Shown: positions 6,381 to 6,754 of the stretch, one piece after another
Layout: each line of letters opens with the position of its first letter
Numbering within the stretch: the stretch's first letter is position 1
NCBI RefSeq assembly: GCF_937888285.1
Contig: NZ_CALART010000041.1
Coordinates: 1 to 6,754 of the forward strand
Length of the DNA stretch: 6,754 nucleotides
Source: an uncultured Aquimonas sp.
GTDB lineage: Bacteria > Pseudomonadota > Gammaproteobacteria > Xanthomonadales > Xanthomonadaceae
Direction: 5' to 3'
Made by a program: the position numbers and the translations under genes
Notes under the pieces: model-generated
What the model was told of the DNA's origin: nothing
The model's input: the letters and a program-made list of their open reading frames with translations, nothing else
Databases searched by the model: none

Positions 6381-6473
6381 CGCGGCGTGAGCCCGGTATC
6401 GGCGCGACAACTGGCGCTCCACAAGCTGGCCGCGGATTAGACGGAATCCCAGAAGCAGAAGAGGAGTCAAGGC

Positions 6474-6695
6474 ATGCAGCGCGAGGACAGGAACGCCGCA
6501 TCCGTGCGTGCACGAATGCGCCAAGAGGCGATCAGCCGGTGGGAGAACGATGGCGGATCTGTAGCGGATCGGTTTCCTCCCCAGGAGGGCCGGACAGTCA
6601 TCGGCGAAATCGGAGAAACCGAAGAGAACGGCAATCGCGGTCGCCTCGTCGCGTCCGTCCGCGCCCTGAGCGATGCGACATTACATCGAGGGTGA
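6474..6695 (+). CDS. Small unrecognised protein, 73 residues
   Basis: The ATG at 6474 is preceded by GAGGAG (6461-6466) at 7 nt, and the frame ends with TGA at 6693-6695. The product is hydrophilic with no membrane segment, signal peptide or Cys. The N-terminal third (ASVRARMRQEAISRWENDGG) looks like one amphipathic helix with a Trp-Glu pair, loosely reminiscent of the short DUF2934-type proteins; this is only a resemblance. The rest is rich in Glu, Gly and Arg. It lies 93 bp after the CDF stop on the same strand and overlaps the next gene by 23 bp, so it could be in the CDF transcription unit. Nothing recognisable occupies 6381-6473. The function is not known. Confidence 0.55.
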   Translation: MQREDRNAASVRARMRQEAISRWENDGGSVADRFPPQEGRTVIGEIGETEENGNRGRLVASVRALSDATLHRG

Positions 6696-6754
6696 CGCCC
6701 TCTACGCCGATCTGCGCGCGGATATCGCGGCGGCCCGTTCCACCATCCGTCTGG
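6673..6754 (+). CDS. Start of a phospholipase D / cardiolipin-synthase-like protein (3' end outside window)
   Basis: The ATG at 6673 follows an in-frame TGA (6667-6669), so it is the first possible ATG in this frame. The 27 visible residues, MRHYIEGDALYADLRADI then AAARSTIRL, match the conserved opening of PLD-superfamily cardiolipin synthases (xxGDxLYxxLxxDIxxARxxIxLE). In such enzymes this segment leads into the first of two HKD domains that transfer phosphatidyl groups; the HKD motifs lie beyond the window. The gene overlaps the upstream 73-residue ORF by 23 bp, and no strong ribosome binding site is seen, so translational coupling is likely. A frameshift in a longer gene that includes the small ORF is a possible alternative. 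Confidence 0.65.
   Translation, partial: MRHYIEGDALYADLRADIAAARSTIRL

Noticed and set aside
6381..6434. CGCGGC...GCCGCG inverted pair after the CDF gene
   Set aside because: The arms are 6 bp with a loop of about 42 bp, a chance match in GC-rich DNA with no T-run.
6387..6440. 17-codon GTG-started reading frame just after the CDF stop
   Set aside because: No ribosome binding site, rare start codon and very short; no support beyond being open.

Overview
The window is GC-rich DNA with long open frames on both strands. It most likely comes from a high-GC proteobacterium (Pseudomonadota) and looks like part of a metal-resistance island. No IS element, tRNA, rRNA or CRISPR array is visible, and species cannot be named from the sequence alone.

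Layout, left to right. Bases 1-263 (+) are the 3' end of a gene that starts outside the window; it may be the tail of an ATP-grasp-like enzyme. Bases 1411-299 (-) encode an intact but divergent acetate kinase (ackA). It lies 19 bp downstream of 3506-1431 (-), an intact CopB-type (P1B-3, CPH motif) copper/silver efflux ATPase with a His-rich N-terminus. The two probably form one transcription unit. A candidate promoter with phased ATGCA repeats lies upstream of copB (3524-3563).

Bases 3586-5338 are a block of gene remnants. It holds a gamma-glutamyltransferase-family pseudogene (-) with four frameshifts and most of its N-terminal domain missing. Next comes the C-terminal tail of a membrane protein (-) with one frameshift, whose stop overlaps the ggt start as ATGA. 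Last is the C-terminal part of a YVTN-type beta-propeller protein (+) with one frameshift. The membrane-protein and propeller remnants are both 5'-truncated and meet at about 4862-4875, which marks an old rearrangement breakpoint.

Bases 5469-6380 (+) encode an intact cation diffusion facilitator (CDF). It has a consensus -10 box enclosed by a 7+7 bp inverted repeat, and a good ribosome binding site. Both transmembrane His residues of its metal site are kept, but both Asp partners are replaced (Ala57, Thr162). It is followed by a 73-residue unrecognised ORF and the start of a phospholipase D/cardiolipin-synthase-like gene that runs off the right edge.

Taken together, two metal exporters face away from each other across a decayed metabolic segment. 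CopB would pump Cu/Ag out of the cytoplasm at ATP cost. The co-transcribed acetate kinase could supply ATP from acetyl phosphate, although its altered catalytic site makes full activity uncertain. The CDF would export a second cation whose identity is open because its site is non-canonical.
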